Origin: Marinobacter sp.
Lineage (GTDB): Bacteria; Pseudomonadota; Gammaproteobacteria; Pseudomonadales; Oleiphilaceae
Direction of reading: 5' to 3'
Assembly: GCA_017643965.1 (NCBI GenBank)
Contig: JAEPMM010000154.1
Span: 1-7,451 of the forward strand
Length of the DNA: 7,451 nt
Made by a program: the position numbers and the translations under genes. Of the stretch, positions 6,856 to 7,451 are shown in pieces (position 1 is the first letter of the stretch; every line of letters begins with the position of its first letter). Below the pieces are notes generated by a model that was given only the letters and a program-made list of their open reading frames with translations, made no database searches and was not told the DNA's origin.

Positions 6856-6938
6856 TCAACATCCCGGTGGCAAGTTCGGTCGATTGTCCCTGTGAATGCT
6901 AGGATATAGGGATTCCCGTTGCCGATACCAGACATACC
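6856..6938. promoter_or_regulatory. Divergent intergenic region with possible extended -10 promoter
   Basis: These 83 bases separate the divergently transcribed DUF2868 and DUF6164 genes and should hold promoters for both. On the plus strand TGC-TAGGAT (6897-6905) has the form of an extended -10 element, with no convincing -35 (TTCGGT at 6875-6880 is 19 bases away). An alternative -10, TATAGG, lies at 6905-6910. GGGATTCCC (6909-6917) is a small odd-length palindrome that could be an operator half-element or chance. I could not pick a clear minus-strand promoter. Confidence 0.4.
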
Positions 6939-7301
6939 ATGCCCCATCACCTGATGAATCTTCGCCACGTCCCCGACGACGAAGCCGATGAAATCCGCGA
7001 GTTGTTCGAAACCCACGGCGTGCGCTATTACGAGACGCCGCCCAGCCGCTGGGGTATCAGCATGGGCGGGTTCTGGGTGCACGATAACGACGAGGCCAGC
7101 CGCGCCCGGGCGTTGCTGACGGAGTATCAGCAACGCCGGCTGGCGCAGCAGCGGCAGGAGTATGAGCAAAGCCTGGCCGAGGGCAGAACCGGCGGCTTCT
7201 GGTTCCGGCTGCGGGAAAAGCCGGTTACAACGCTGGCGGCCTGCCTGGCCATCGTGGTTATTGCGGCGTTGAGCCTGCTGCCGTTTGTGCGGATTGGCTA
7301 G
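6939..7301 (+). CDS. DUF6164 family small membrane-anchored protein
   Basis: The 120-residue protein has two parts. Residues 1-62 form a compact alpha/beta domain: NLRHVPDDEADEIRELFETHG, then RYYETPPSRWGISMGGFWVHDNDEASRARALL. This pattern, in which an index helix is followed by a 'Gly-x-Phe-Trp-Val-x-Asp' strand and an acidic Arg/Ala-rich helix, resembles DUF6164 and, more distantly, the DUF2007 putative signalling domain. A Gln/Arg-rich helix (63-82) follows, then one membrane segment (about 96-115) near the end, suggesting an inner-membrane anchor with the domain facing the cytoplasm. No function is known to me. The first ATG is used because the conserved NLR motif begins at residue 7; no Shine-Dalgarno is visible before it, so it may be leaderless or weakly translated. 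It is divergent from the DUF2868 operon and its last 44 bases overlap the convergent hydrolase gene. Confidence 0.78.
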   Translation: MPHHLMNLRHVPDDEADEIRELFETHGVRYYETPPSRWGISMGGFWVHDNDEASRARALLTEYQQRRLAQQRQEYEQSLAEGRTGGFWFRLREKPVTTLAACLAIVVIAALSLLPFVRIG

Positions 7302-7451
7302 CCGCTGCCAGCGCGGTGTGCCGCAACAGGAAGTCGGTGGCGCGATCCACCGCGCTTCCGGAGGTCAGAAAGCTGGTGAGGTGGCCACGCAGGTGCATTT
7401 CATAGAACTCGTTTTCAATGCCGTGATGGTCCAGTTCGTCTCTCAGCCAGT
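7258..7451 (-). CDS. Probable alpha/beta hydrolase (C-terminal fragment)
   Basis: On the minus strand a frame is open from the window edge (first whole codon at 7449) to a TAA at 7260-7258, giving the last 63 residues of a longer protein. Its codon use is that of the neighbouring genes, with G or C at most third positions. Residues 1-28 of the fragment read WLRDELDHHGIENEFYEM then HLRGHLTSFL, which looks like the last strand of an alpha/beta hydrolase followed by the loop with the catalytic His (in RGHLTSFL) and a final helix (VDRATDFLLRH). The last 15 or so residues, rich in Ala, Gln and Ser, run into the DUF6164 gene and form a non-conserved tail. The nucleophile and acid of the triad would lie outside the window, so the substrate and enzyme class cannot be stated. 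Confidence 0.65.
   Translation of the reverse strand, partial: WLRDELDHHGIENEFYEMHLRGHLTSFLTSGSAVDRATDFLLRHTALAAASQSAQTAAGSTPQ

Overview
The window is a compact, chromosomal-looking stretch of GC-rich DNA (roughly 60% GC by eye). It holds six complete or nearly complete genes plus fragments of two more at the edges. The protein set suggests a marine or halotolerant gammaproteobacterium of the Marinobacter / Halomonas / Alcanivorax / Pseudomonas kind: a eukaryote-type ornithine decarboxylase, an ectoine synthase, the DUF2868 + DUF3482 membrane protein/GTPase pair and a DUF6164 protein. This placement is inferred from family distribution, not from a database match. I saw no insertion sequence, phage gene, CRISPR array, tRNA or rRNA.

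Layout. (1) Bases 1-243, plus strand: 3' end of a PLP-dependent ornithine decarboxylase, followed by a small hairpin. (2) Bases 206-3960, minus strand, read right to left: ectoine synthase ectC, then a CynX/NimT-type MFS transporter 11 bases on, then a large membrane protein of the so-called 'site-specific recombinase' (Gcr-like, SpecificRecomb) family that starts directly after the transporter's stop codon. This looks like one transcription unit. A TATACT -10 box lies just upstream of ectC. (3) Bases 4011-6855, minus strand: a two-gene operon with an 8-base overlap, a DUF2868 four-helix membrane protein followed by a DUF3482 GTPase. It lies 50 bases upstream of ectC on the same strand and could read into it. 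(4) Bases 6856-6938: a short divergent intergenic region. (5) Bases 6939-7301, plus strand: a small DUF6164 protein with a C-terminal membrane anchor. (6) Bases 7258-7451, minus strand: C-terminal end of a probable alpha/beta hydrolase, overlapping the DUF6164 gene tail to tail.

How the genes fit together. The firmest functional statement is that ectC encodes a catalytically intact ectoine synthase standing apart from ectA and ectB, with a transporter immediately behind it. This resembles the solitary ectC genes known from some bacteria, and may point to salvage or uptake of an ectoine precursor or relative. The GTPase/DUF2868 pair looks like a two-component membrane machine of unknown purpose. 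Two unusual start codons (GTG for the transporter, TTG or GTG for the recombinase-family protein) and tail-to-tail gene overlaps at both ends show how tightly the region is packed. I found no clear new defence or mobile system. The most interesting items are the solitary ectC-transporter unit, the GTPase pair, and the membrane protein whose family name ('recombinase') does not match what its sequence shows.
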